In this document: positions 4,262 to 12,256 of the stretch, in pieces
How the letters are laid out: each line of letters starts with the position of its first letter
Numbering within the stretch: position 1 is the first letter of the stretch
Assembly (NCBI GenBank): GCA_963627915.1
Contig: CAVGCY010000030.1
Location: forward strand, 1 to 20,996
DNA from: CALACW01 sp963627915
GTDB lineage: Bacteria; Bacillota; Clostridia; Oscillospirales; Acutalibacteraceae
Length of the DNA stretch: 20,996 nt
Direction: 5' to 3'
Program-made: the position numbers and the translations under genes
Notes under the pieces: generated by a model
Databases searched by the model: none
What the model was told of the DNA's origin: nothing
What the model saw: only the letters and a program-made list of their open reading frames with translations

Positions 4262-6496
4262 ATGAAAAGTTTAATCAAACCGCTAATTTCACTGATTCTC
4301 TGCGCAGTTATCATTCTTCAGCCTTTTACCGTTTCCGCGGCAAGCTCATCGAAAAAAACATACGTCATGGAAATAATACTAAGCTATGGAAACACCGATG
4401 ACGATGCAAAAAACTGGCTTACGGACAACGGCTATACCGTCCTTAATTATAATCTCAACGAAGGTGCGGACGATACGTGGTCGACAAAGAGAGCGGTATA
4501 TTTAGGTTATACGACGACAAATAATGTTGACGAAGCTGTTACCGATATGCGGCTTATGAATATGAAGGGCGGTTACAGCGTTCAGGACTATCAGCTTCTG
4601 TTAGAGGAGCAGAAAAACGATATTCGTTTATTCATGGATGATTTCATTATCGCCATAAACGAGTTCAGAAACAATTACAACGCAGGTCAGCCCCGTGCGC
4701 AGTCGGCATACAAAATGCTCAATCTCTTGTACGATGACGATACTCAGCAGTATATGGGCGATCTGCTTCTGAACAAAATAAAAGAAGAGTATACCGATGA
4801 GGAATTTTCGGCTCTTTCCTCCGATGTTCAAAGCAAAACAGCCGACATGACAACTATTTTAATGCAGGCTAACGCAAATTCCGTGCTTGCAATCGAACAG
4901 CTTATCGCGCTTGCGGCAGATGACGGAGATTCTCTCTGGACGGACAGATACAGCGAATACGGAACATACGACGATATGCTCGATTCTCTCATAACCGAAA
5001 AGAGGCTTACGGTTAATCAGGCGGAAAAGGAGCTTGCATCGGAGTATGACGAAGACGCAAAATCATTACAGTCAAAATTCGAGGGATATAAAACATATCT
5101 TGAGTCATACACATCCGCCGACATTACACTTTCGAGCACACAGGAGGAAATTGACGCATATAAAAATGCCAATGAGGATTTTGACTATGTAAACTGGTTT
5201 ACTGCAGGCACACAGTACGAAGTAATGAAGGTTTTGGAAAACGACGACGGTTCGCTTCTCGATTTGGTTATAGGAGACGAATACGATGTCGAAAACGAAG
5301 ACAGATGTATGCTTTATCCGCTGATAGCTTCGCTTACAAAGGGGCAAAGGGCTTGTCTTGATTTTCTTTCAATGTTCCAGATAATGGCTCTCGGAATAAA
5401 CACCGATGAATCCGTTAAATCCGCGGTCGACAGTTTAAGCGCTGATGTAACGAATGAAATAAAATCATCAATCTATGACGGCGTTGACCGAACTATTTTT
5501 GGAAACGACGTCGCATTGACTAACGAGGCGTACAGGCTTCAGAACTCAACAGGCAAGGACGCTATAAATAACTGGACGGATTCCATTTCGTCAACGTCGT
5601 TAATTTTAGCCGGAGTTTTCGGCATAACAGCCATAGCCATGACAGCATGCTGGGTTTCCGGTCCTCTGCTGACAAAATTAATTACAAAGCTCGGCAATAA
5701 TCAATCATACTATTCCTCACAGGCTGAATTTTTCGTTCAGGAGGCAAGAGAGTCTCTGTTAGATGCGACAGTGGAAGCCAACAGGGAAACTGCGGCGGAT
5801 TATACAACCAAAGCCGAAAACGCACTCCGCAGCATCGGCACAGCAAAAACGATGCAAAAGATACTCTACTACGCGGGTATTGTTGCCACTGCGGCGACAA
5901 TTATATTATTTGTCGTATCGCTCTGGAGCACATATGAAGACCTAAAGGAATATTACAATACGGATTTTACGCCTATCCCGATGCATATGGTAAACGAGAG
6001 CGTAAACGAAAATGACGAAAAGGTATTTACATACTACACCGCCGTCAAATGCAACAGACAGGATGTCGGAATGGTTACCGATAAAACCGAAATTCTGAAG
6101 GACTTCGGAGACTTAAACGGCGATGTCGGAAGACAGTGGGTTGCACTCTACACAACAAAGGATCGCACCGCAGGATATCCGCTGACAGCCGATTTTACGG
6201 TGCAGTATGAAAATACAAATATACCCGATAAGAAAACAGCGTTATCAATGTTCGGCGAAAACGTTGCTCAGAATCTGACAAATTCAAAGCTCGGGTATAC
6301 ATATTCTAATTCCAAAAAAGGAATTTATATGTTCTACGCCGCGGACGCATCGGCATACGTTGGCAGTGCTTTTTCAAGTACGGCGTATGCTCTTTTCGGC
6401 GGCGGAGCGGTTGCCGTTCTCGCTGCAGCCGTAGCTGTCACAATAAAATCGGTTAAAAAGAAAAGAGTTAAAAACAACACCCCCGTAAGCACCTGA
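4262..6496 (+). CDS. Large exported membrane-anchored protein of unknown function, paralog 1
   Basis: A 744-aa protein. AAAGGGG lies 11 bp before the ATG. A signal peptide spans about residues 1-26 (basic start, hydrophobic core, VSAAS). A long, acidic, mostly helix-like region runs from about 27 to 440, with a segment at 80-110 built around GYTTT and MNMKGGYSVQDYQ. Hydrophobic segments lie near 445-470, 535-560 and 703-725, and a Lys/Arg-rich tail (KSVKKKRVKNN) closes the protein. The simplest topology has the long N-terminal region outside, a cytoplasmic loop of about 65 aa, a second outside domain (about 562-700) and a short basic tail inside. The second outside domain is the part best conserved with the neighbouring paralog (about 85 percent identical by eye). 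The loop between the first two membrane segments is the least conserved. No enzymatic motif, sortase signal or known domain is recognised. It is probably cotranscribed with the next gene. Confidence 0.8.
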   Translation: MKSLIKPLISLILCAVIILQPFTVSAASSSKKTYVMEIILSYGNTDDDAKNWLTDNGYTVLNYNLNEGADDTWSTKRAVYLGYTTTNNVDEAVTDMRLMNMKGGYSVQDYQLLLEEQKNDIRLFMDDFIIAINEFRNNYNAGQPRAQSAYKMLNLLYDDDTQQYMGDLLLNKIKEEYTDEEFSALSSDVQSKTADMTTILMQANANSVLAIEQLIALAADDGDSLWTDRYSEYGTYDDMLDSLITEKRLTVNQAEKELASEYDEDAKSLQSKFEGYKTYLESYTSADITLSSTQEEIDAYKNANEDFDYVNWFTAGTQYEVMKVLENDDGSLLDLVIGDEYDVENEDRCMLYPLIASLTKGQRACLDFLSMFQIMALGINTDESVKSAVDSLSADVTNEIKSSIYDGVDRTIFGNDVALTNEAYRLQNSTGKDAINNWTDSISSTSLILAGVFGITAIAMTACWVSGPLLTKLITKLGNNQSYYSSQAEFFVQEARESLLDATVEANRETAADYTTKAENALRSIGTAKTMQKILYYAGIVATAATIILFVVSLWSTYEDLKEYYNTDFTPIPMHMVNESVNENDEKVFTYYTAVKCNRQDVGMVTDKTEILKDFGDLNGDVGRQWVALYTTKDRTAGYPLTADFTVQYENTNIPDKKTALSMFGENVAQNLTNSKLGYTYSNSKKGIYMFYAADASAYVGSAFSSTAYALFGGGAVAVLAAAVAVTIKSVKKKRVKNNTPVST

Positions 6497-6597
6497 TTCT
6501 ACTCAAAACTTTTTATTAAAATCTTTGAACGCTGCATTACGGGTTCACTGCCATTAGCCTTTTTAACCTAATTATACAGCTGAAAGGAAGCTATCAA

Positions 6598-8820
6598 ATG
6601 AACAAAGCAATCAAATTAATAATTTCGTTGATTCTCTGCACCGTTATTGTTTTTCAACCGTTTAGTGTTTCTGCTGCAAGCTTGTCAAGAGAAACATACG
6701 TCAAGGAAATGATATTAAGCTACGGAAAAACATCGGATGAAGCAAAAAACTGGCTTACAAATAACGGATATGAGATTCTCAATTATGACCTCAACGAGGG
6801 CGCGGACGATATATGGTCGACAAAAAGGGCGGTTTATTTAGGCTATAAAACCACCGATGAAGTCAGCGAAGCGATTACGGATATGCGCCTGATGAATATG
6901 AACGGCGGATACAGCGTTCAGGATTATCAGATAATGCTCGATGAGCAGAAATCAAATATCGAAGTTTTCCTGAACGACTTCATTGTTTCCGTAAACGAAT
7001 ACAGAACAAATTACAATAACGGTCAGGAACGGGCAAAGACCGCATATGAAATGCTTAACCTTCTTTATGACGACGACACTCAGCAACATATGGGCGATTT
7101 ACTTCTGAACAAAGTAAAACAGGAATATTCCGATGAAGAATGGAACGCCCTTTCCGCCGAGGAACAGTCAAAAATCGCCGACATGACTACAATACTCATG
7201 CAGGCAAATGCCGACGCCGTACTCTCGATTGAACAGAGCATTGCAATGGCTACCGACAGCGGAGACGCTCTTTGGGTCGAAAGATATTCGCAAGCCGAAA
7301 CATACGACGATATGCTCGACAATTTAATAAAAAACGAACGCCTGACCGTAAACAACGCCACTCAGCGACTTGCCGCCGAATACGACGAGGATGCAAAGGC
7401 CATAGCATCGAAATTTGAGGATTATAAAAAATATCTCGAAAACTACACCTCGGAAGATATAAGACTTACTTCATCCGAAGAGGAAATTGAAGCGTATCAG
7501 AAAGAAAATGAAGATTTCAACTACATAACCTGGTTCTCCGCCGGTACTCAGTACGAGTTAATTTCGCAGCTGACAAACGACGGAATGTCTTTACTTGAAT
7601 TGATGAACGATGAAGAGCTGAACCTTAAGGGCGACGACGCATGTATGCTTTATCCGCTCGTTTCGTCATTAACAAAGGGCCAAAGAGCATGTCTGAGCTT
7701 TCTGCCGATGTATCAGCTGATTACACTCGGAGTAAACGATGACGCCGCGGTAAAAGAAACCGTTTCAGATTACGACCTAACAAAATTTGAAGAACAGAAG
7801 GTTTCAATTTACGACGGAGTCGACCGTTCCTTGTTCACAGGACGCGTCGCGCTGACAAACGACGCACTCAGACTTCAGGCGGCAACAGGTAAAAGCGCCG
7901 TTCAAACAATGAGCGACTATTACTCTGATACAACATATGTTCTATGGACAATTTTCGGATTCTCCGCCGCATGTATGGCAATCGCATGGTCGACATGCGG
8001 ATTTCTGAAATTCCTTGCGATAAACATGGATATAACCTCACAGTCATTCAAACAGCAGGCAAACGAAGTTTGGCAAGCATGGTTTGACAGCTGGGGTCTG
8101 TCAAGCAAAGAACAGTATCAGCCTCTGATGCAAAAATCGGAAGAAGCCGCAAGGGGCTTAGGCACGGTTGAGTCATGGTCAAGATATTTCAAATATGCGG
8201 GAGTAGCGTTAACATGCGTTTCACTTGTAATTTTAGGCATATCGCTCTGGAGTACAATTGAAGACATGAAGGAATATTACAAATCGGATTTTACGCCGAT
8301 TCCGATGTATATGGTAAATGAAAGCGTCAACGAAAATGACGAAAAGGTTTTCACATATTACACAGCAGTCAAATGCAACCGCAGCGATATGGGAATGATA
8401 ACGGATGAATCAGAAATTCTCGATGATATCGGAGACATAAACGGCGACGTCGGAAGACAATGGGTCGCTCTTTATACGACAAAGGATCAGTCCGCCGGTT
8501 ATCCGCTGACAACCGATTTTACCGTACAATATGAAAATACAAATATTCCCGACCGGAAAAGCGCACTGTCGATGTTTGCGGAAAACACTGCGCAGAACCT
8601 GACAAACTCAAAAAATGGATATACGTATTCCGATTCAAAGAACGGAATTTACATGTTCTACGGCACAGACGATTCAGCATATGCGGGAAGCATTTTCTCA
8701 AATACAACGTATGTCCTTATCGGAGGCAGTATAACAGCCTTCATTGCCGTAATACTGGCAGTTGTTACAAATATAATAAAAAAGAAAAAGAAAAAGGACA
8801 ACACGCCGGTTAAAACCTGA
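6598..8820 (+). CDS. Large exported membrane-anchored protein of unknown function, paralog 2
   Basis: A 740-aa tandem paralog of the preceding gene, 101 bp downstream with its own GAAAGGAAG ribosome binding site and no terminator in the gap. The architecture is the same: signal peptide (about 1-26, VSAAS), long outside region with GYKTT and MNMNGGYSVQDYQ, membrane segments near 440-465, 535-560 and 705-730, and a basic tail (KKKKKKDNTPVKT). The segment between the first two membrane spans (QSFKQQANEVWQAWFDSWGL) has diverged most, and the membrane-proximal outside domain (EYYKSDFTPIPMYMVNESV onward) least. This suggests duplication followed by specialisation of the cytoplasmic loop, with the two proteins possibly acting together. 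No known family is recognised. The gene ends at a clear terminator. Confidence 0.8.
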   Translation: MNKAIKLIISLILCTVIVFQPFSVSAASLSRETYVKEMILSYGKTSDEAKNWLTNNGYEILNYDLNEGADDIWSTKRAVYLGYKTTDEVSEAITDMRLMNMNGGYSVQDYQIMLDEQKSNIEVFLNDFIVSVNEYRTNYNNGQERAKTAYEMLNLLYDDDTQQHMGDLLLNKVKQEYSDEEWNALSAEEQSKIADMTTILMQANADAVLSIEQSIAMATDSGDALWVERYSQAETYDDMLDNLIKNERLTVNNATQRLAAEYDEDAKAIASKFEDYKKYLENYTSEDIRLTSSEEEIEAYQKENEDFNYITWFSAGTQYELISQLTNDGMSLLELMNDEELNLKGDDACMLYPLVSSLTKGQRACLSFLPMYQLITLGVNDDAAVKETVSDYDLTKFEEQKVSIYDGVDRSLFTGRVALTNDALRLQAATGKSAVQTMSDYYSDTTYVLWTIFGFSAACMAIAWSTCGFLKFLAINMDITSQSFKQQANEVWQAWFDSWGLSSKEQYQPLMQKSEEAARGLGTVESWSRYFKYAGVALTCVSLVILGISLWSTIEDMKEYYKSDFTPIPMYMVNESVNENDEKVFTYYTAVKCNRSDMGMITDESEILDDIGDINGDVGRQWVALYTTKDQSAGYPLTTDFTVQYENTNIPDRKSALSMFAENTAQNLTNSKNGYTYSDSKNGIYMFYGTDDSAYAGSIFSNTTYVLIGGSITAFIAVILAVVTNIIKKKKKKDNTPVKT

Positions 8821-8834
8821 AAATATAATCAAAC

Positions 8835-8875
8835 AGGCTCGAAAGCTTCATTCACACAGGCTTCCGGGCCTTTTT
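8835..8875 (+). terminator. Intrinsic terminator of the paralog operon
   Basis: AGGCTCGAAAGC (8835-8846) pairs with GCTTCCGGGCCT (8860-8871) with one mismatch and one wobble, followed by five T ending at 8875. Confidence 0.85.
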
Positions 8876-8914
8876 ACTTTCACACATTTTTTATATATAA
8901 ATCAATATTCTCCG

Positions 8915-8943
8915 TTGAAAGTCTCAGCATATTATGCTATACT
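8915..8943 (+). promoter_or_regulatory. Promoter of the phosphoesterase operon, copy 3 of the repeated module
   Basis: TTGAAA (8915-8920), 17-bp spacer, TATACT (8938-8943), preceded by ATATTCTCCG as in the other two copies and followed by CACGGAGGTTTACA before the ATG at 8969. The -35 itself can be misread as a start codon; using it would add 18 residues translated from promoter DNA. Confidence 0.8.
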
Positions 8944-8968
8944 TAAAAAAAATCCACGGAGGTTTACA

Positions 8969-10054
8969 ATGTCAGCAGGACTGCCCACGGCATTTAGGCA
9001 TATAAAAGACCGTCAAAAACCTCTTCGTTTCAATTCGGACGGAAAATTCAGGATTCTTCACCTTACGGACATTCACGAGGTCGACCCCGCAATGGATGAC
9101 GACGAAGACCCTGAAATTCCGAAGAGAAAAAGCGAAGAAACAATAAACGTCATAAGAAAATGCGTTGAGCTCGCAAAACCCGACCTCGTTGTTTTCGGCG
9201 GCGACAACATAAGCGGATACTGGGAGGAATTTACGTGTGAATACATGCGTTCGACGATTAAGAAAATTATCGCCCCCATTGCGGAAAAGAATATTCCCCT
9301 TGCGATAGTTTTCGGAAATCACGACGCGGAGAGCGCGTACATGAACCCTTTTATGCAAAGGGAAAATCAAATCTGCGTTTACAGCGAGTACGATAATTTC
9401 AGAAGTTCAATGAACGACGAGGATGTTTTCGGCTGCGCCAACTGCTCATTGCCGGTTCTCCATTCTTATTCGGACAAAATCGCATGGAACATATGGTGCG
9501 TCGATTCAAACGATTATATAAGACATCCCGATTATTCAAGGGATAAAAACTCAGGCTATGACTATGTTCATGAGGATCAGATTGAATGGCGCGAAAGAAC
9601 GGCTCTTAAATTAAGAGAACTGAACGGCGGAAAAAACGTTCCCTCGATACTCTTCCAGCACATACCCGTTTTACAGGAATACGACCTGTTCGAGGAAGCA
9701 CGAAAGGACGATAAAGGAGCTTTTGAAAAATTCGGAAAATACTATACGGTTCCCGACGGCGTCTTTTCGAGCGGAAGCCTCCGCGAAGCCCCCTGCCCGA
9801 CAGAACGCCGCAGAGACGAATTTGAAAGCTGGGTCAGAACGGGAGATATCGTTGCCGCATTTTTCGGACACGACCACGTAAACGATTTCACGGAAAAGGT
9901 CGAGGGAATAGACCTCGTTCAAACCATAGGCGCAGGATATCACACGTACGGAGATATGAGAGGCGGAAGACTTATCGTTCTCGACGAAAACACAACCGAT
10001 TCGTACGAAACCGAAGTTTATACGATAGAACGAATTACAGAAGGCAAAATATAA
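8969..10054 (+). CDS. Calcineurin-like metallophosphoesterase
   Basis: A 361-aa protein, probably cytoplasmic since no signal peptide is seen. The start at 8969 is fixed by the strong CACGGAGG and by the remnant copy at 2399, which begins at the same point. The dinuclear-metal phosphoesterase motifs are complete and in order: DIH (34-36), GGDN (77-80), GNHD (116-119), QHIP (about 230) and GHDH (300-303). The insertion with CVDSNDY and the closing GAGYHTYGDMRGGRLIVLD resemble the Dcr2/purple-acid-phosphatase-like branch. The reaction is expected to be phosphomonoester or phosphodiester hydrolysis; the substrate cannot be told. An oxidoreductase gene follows after 24 bp, so the two likely act on the same sugar- or polyol-phosphate route, which is inference. 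Confidence 0.9.
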   Translation: MSAGLPTAFRHIKDRQKPLRFNSDGKFRILHLTDIHEVDPAMDDDEDPEIPKRKSEETINVIRKCVELAKPDLVVFGGDNISGYWEEFTCEYMRSTIKKIIAPIAEKNIPLAIVFGNHDAESAYMNPFMQRENQICVYSEYDNFRSSMNDEDVFGCANCSLPVLHSYSDKIAWNIWCVDSNDYIRHPDYSRDKNSGYDYVHEDQIEWRERTALKLRELNGGKNVPSILFQHIPVLQEYDLFEEARKDDKGAFEKFGKYYTVPDGVFSSGSLREAPCPTERRRDEFESWVRTGDIVAAFFGHDHVNDFTEKVEGIDLVQTIGAGYHTYGDMRGGRLIVLDENTTDSYETEVYTIERITEGKI

Positions 10055-10078
10055 CAAAAAAAGGAGCAAATCAAAAAA

Positions 10079-11149
10079 ATGAAAGATAAAATTAAAGTTG
10101 CAGTCATCGGATGCGGAAATATCGCAAACTCCGCTCACATCCCCGGATATATGGCTTCGGATAATGCCGAAATCAAATATTTCTGCGATATTATCCGTGA
10201 ACGTGCGGATAAAGCCGTAGAAAAATACGGCTGCGGAAAAGCCGTTTACGACTACCATGAAATTCTCGACGACCCCGAGCTTGACGCTGTTTCCGTCTGC
10301 ACACACAACGATTTTCACTCGGTTATTTCCATTGACTTTATGCGTCACGGAAAGGACGTCCTGTGCGAAAAGCCCGCGGCAAGAATCCTCTCCGAGGCTC
10401 TCGAAATGGAAAAGGTTTCATACGAAACGGGCAGACAGCTTTCAATCGGCGTATGCAACCGTTACGCCAACTCCGTAAACCGCATCAAAAAAATGATAGC
10501 TGACGGAATGCTCGGCGAGGTTTACCATGTTTACGCTTCGTTCAGAGCTTACCGTTCAATCCCCGGTCTCGGCGGGGACTTTACGACAAAAGCCGTATCG
10601 GGAGGCGGTTCGCTTATTGACTGGGGCGTTCATTATCTTGACCTTATCATGTATTGTCTGAACGACCCTAAGGTTCTCTCCTGCGACGGCGAGGCATTCT
10701 GCAAGATAGGCAAGGACATGAAAAACTACGTAACAACATCCATGTGGGCTAAAGACTCATCGAATATCGAAAGCGGAACATACGACGTTGACGATTCCGT
10801 TGTCGGAATTGTAAGAACCGACAGCGCGGTTATCAGCTTCAACGGCGCATGGGCGCAGAACATCGGCGTTGAGGAAGAAAAATATATCGACTTTATGGGA
10901 ACAAAGGGCGGAATCCGTCTTATGTACTGCGGCAACTTCACATATTATACAAATAAGGACGGCGCACTTTACGAGGTTACGCCGACATACGAAATGAACG
11001 ACATGCACCGCGACGAGGTTCTTGACTTTATCGAAGCTGTACGAAACGGCGAAAGAACAAGAAATGATATAAAATTCGCCGTCGGAACGTCAAAAATAAT
11101 GCAGGCTCTTTATGATTCCTCGGATAGTCATTCGGAATTTAAATTCTGA
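10079..11149 (+). CDS. Gfo/Idh/MocA-family NAD(P)-dependent oxidoreductase
   Basis: A 356-aa protein, normal for the family. The N-terminal Rossmann fold begins VAVIGCGNIANSAHIPGY with the GxGxxA nucleotide-binding turn near residues 11-16. The catalytic EKP signature is present at 97-99 (LCEKPAARIL). The C-terminal alpha/beta domain carries SGGGSLIDWGVHYLDLI, with the Asp and His that normally sit at the active site. Members oxidise or reduce sugars, inositols and related compounds; the substrate is not evident. AAAAGGAG precedes the ATG. It forms a two-gene operon with the phosphoesterase and ends at the terminator at 11174-11215. Confidence 0.92.
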   Translation: MKDKIKVAVIGCGNIANSAHIPGYMASDNAEIKYFCDIIRERADKAVEKYGCGKAVYDYHEILDDPELDAVSVCTHNDFHSVISIDFMRHGKDVLCEKPAARILSEALEMEKVSYETGRQLSIGVCNRYANSVNRIKKMIADGMLGEVYHVYASFRAYRSIPGLGGDFTTKAVSGGGSLIDWGVHYLDLIMYCLNDPKVLSCDGEAFCKIGKDMKNYVTTSMWAKDSSNIESGTYDVDDSVVGIVRTDSAVISFNGAWAQNIGVEEEKYIDFMGTKGGIRLMYCGNFTYYTNKDGALYEVTPTYEMNDMHRDEVLDFIEAVRNGERTRNDIKFAVGTSKIMQALYDSSDSHSEFKF

Positions 11150-11173
11150 TATCAAAATTCAGACAAAACAATT

Positions 11174-11215
11174 TCGGGAAGGCGGAAAAGGTTATTCTGC
11201 TTTCCCGACTTTTTT
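11174..11215 (+). terminator. Intrinsic terminator of the phosphoesterase/oxidoreductase operon
   Basis: TCGGGAAGGCGGA (11174-11186) pairs with TCTGCTTTCCCGA (11196-11208) with wobble positions, followed by a run of six T at 11210-11215. Confidence 0.88.
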
Positions 11216-11304
11216 CCGTGACTCCCCTGCCGAATGTTATTATAGGGCAATATAAAAATACAGAAGCTTTTTATAAAATAAAATAAAAAATTTTATAAAA
11301 GTCC

Positions 11305-11333
11305 TTGACATTTCAACCCCATTGTGATATTAT
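11305..11333 (+). promoter_or_regulatory. Promoter of the tRNA Gly-Arg-His-Gln operon
   Basis: Consensus TTGACA (11305-11310), 17-bp spacer and TATTAT (11328-11333), with an A/T-rich stretch just upstream. The tRNA begins 20 bp beyond the -10. Confidence 0.85.
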
Positions 11334-11353
11334 ACTAAACGTTCCGAAGATAT

Positions 11354-11427
11354 GCGGGTGTAGTTCAATGGTAGAATCCCAGCCTTCCAAGCTGGTCGTG
11401 TGGGTTCGATTCCCATCACCCGCTCCA
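11354..11427 (+). tRNA. tRNA-Gly (anticodon TCC)
   Basis: Acceptor GCGGGTG (11354-11360) with CACCCGC (11417-11423), discriminator T and encoded CCA. The anticodon loop CTTCCAA between CCAGC and GCTGG gives TCC. The T loop TTCGATT is normal. Confidence 0.95.
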
Positions 11428-11445
11428 TTTTTTTTGACCCTATAT

Positions 11446-11522
<77 letters not shown>

Positions 11523-11527
11523 TTTGC

Positions 11528-11605
11528 GGTGGGTATAGCTCAGTTGGTTAGAGTGCCAGGTTGTGGCCCTGGAGGTCGTCGGTTCGACCCCGACTACCCA
11601 CCCCA
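11528..11605 (+). tRNA. tRNA-His (anticodon GTG)
   Basis: Acceptor GTGGGTA (11529-11535) pairs with TACCCAC (11595-11601). The extra G at -1 (11528) faces C73 (11602), the hallmark of bacterial tRNA-His, and CCA follows. The anticodon loop TTGTGGC between CCAGG and CCTGG gives GTG. Confidence 0.95.
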
Positions 11606-11695
11606 TTTTAAAGTTCCGCAAATCGTTCAGATTTGCGTTTTTTGTTATAAAGGCGCCATTAAAATATTGTATATTAAAATTATATTATATTATAT

Positions 11696-11770
11696 TGGGG
11701 AGTCGTCAAGCGGTAAGACACAGCACTTTGACTGCTGTATGCGTGGGTTCGAATCCCGCCTCCCCAGCCA
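11696..11770 (+). tRNA. tRNA-Gln (anticodon TTG)
   Basis: Acceptor TGGGGAG (11696-11702) pairs with CTCCCCA (11760-11766), followed by G and CCA. The anticodon loop CTTTGAC between CAGCA and TGCTG gives TTG. It stands 90 bp after tRNA-His, behind an AT-rich stretch that could hold a processing site. It is the last gene of the tRNA operon. Confidence 0.95.
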
Positions 11771-11772
11771 CG

Positions 11773-11814
11773 AAATACGGTAGTCCATGATAAAATGGGC
11801 TGCCGTATTTTATG
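11773..11814 (+). terminator. Intrinsic terminator of the tRNA operon
   Basis: A 16-bp stem without mismatches apart from two wobbles (AAATACGGTAGTCCAT 11773-11788 with ATGGGCTGCCGTATTT 11795-11810) and a 6-nt loop. The T tract is short (TTTTATG), so termination may be incomplete. Confidence 0.75.
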
Positions 11815-11892
11815 TCTTCATCAAGAAGTCGGGACGCATCCGTCCTAACTTCTATGTCAGCTAACCGCGATTTTTTGAAAAATATCAAGCCT

Positions 11893-11940
11893 GCAATTCC
11901 TTTTTCGCAATCACCGGCAATTCCTTTTGCGCAATTAAAG
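11893..11940. repeat. Two tandem copies of a 24-bp unit
   Basis: GCAATTCCTTTTTCGCAATC (start 11893) and GCAATTCCTTTTGCGCAATT (start 11917) repeat with a 24-bp period and few differences. They lie between the tRNA terminator and the alaS promoter. No function is apparent. The rest of 11815-11971 shows no other element. Confidence 0.5.
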
Positions 11941-11971
11941 AAAAATTTATAACGCATTTAACAAAAAAGTA

Positions 11972-12000
11972 TTGACACCCGCATTTCGGGAAATTATAAT
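11972..12000 (+). promoter_or_regulatory. Promoter of the alaS operon
   Basis: Perfect consensus boxes: TTGACA (11972-11977), 17-bp spacer, TATAAT (11995-12000). Transcription from here would run through the T-box leader into alaS. Confidence 0.9.
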
Positions 12001-12019
12001 ATTAGTATATAAATATCAA

Positions 12020-12238
12020 ATAAGGCTTTGACGGGTTTATTCCCGGCCGCGATTTTCAGAGAGAGAGCGTAAGGTGCAAGCTTTCATTCAACGCCGTGAA
12101 ACGCCGACCCCGAGCCCGCCGCGATGAACGGCGCGTTTGTCCGCGTTAAGGTTATTACAAGTGGTGCTTGCCGCACAATCCGGGTGGTACCGCCGGCGCA
12201 TATGCCGGTCCCGGGCTGATGTCGGGCAGGCTGTTTTT
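12020..12238 (+). promoter_or_regulatory. T-box leader (uncharged tRNA-Ala sensor) upstream of alaS
   Basis: The T-box sequence GGGTGGTACCGC is present at 12182-12193. The upstream Stem I region has a purine-rich GAGAGAGAG and AGGTGCAAGC (12072-12081), the conserved apical-loop element of Stem I. A GC-rich inverted-repeat block (CCGGC/GCCGG around 12193-12208; CCCG/CGGG around 12210-12225) and five T at 12234-12238 give the terminator side. T-box leaders bind a specific tRNA and let transcription continue when it is uncharged. Because alaS follows, the ligand should be tRNA-Ala. GCC triplets occur near 12093 and 12103, but I cannot fix the specifier codon without folding. Confidence 0.88.
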
Positions 12239-12256
12239 ATTTTCGGAGGTTATTAT

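Noticed and set aside
8915..8968. Upstream start for the phosphoesterase adding 18 residues
   Set aside because: The TTG is the promoter -35, and the added codons are the -10 and leader. The remnant gene at 2399 confirms the later start.
9671..10348. Long minus-strand frame of 225 codons opposite the phosphoesterase and oxidoreductase genes
   Set aside because: It is antisense to two well-supported genes with intact catalytic motifs and has no start signal of its own.
11706..11957. Minus-strand frame of 83 codons ending in VAGEAGFEPTHTAVKVLCLTA
   Set aside because: Its C-terminal half is the antisense of tRNA-Gln and its terminator. AGEAGFEP-type peptides are a well-known artefact of tRNA-overlapping frames. 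The N-terminal half is the tandem 24-bp repeat translated.
12137..12256. In-frame upstream extension of alaS by 40 codons
   Set aside because: It lies inside the T-box leader, and the strong ribosome binding site and the typical AlaRS N-terminus are at 12257.
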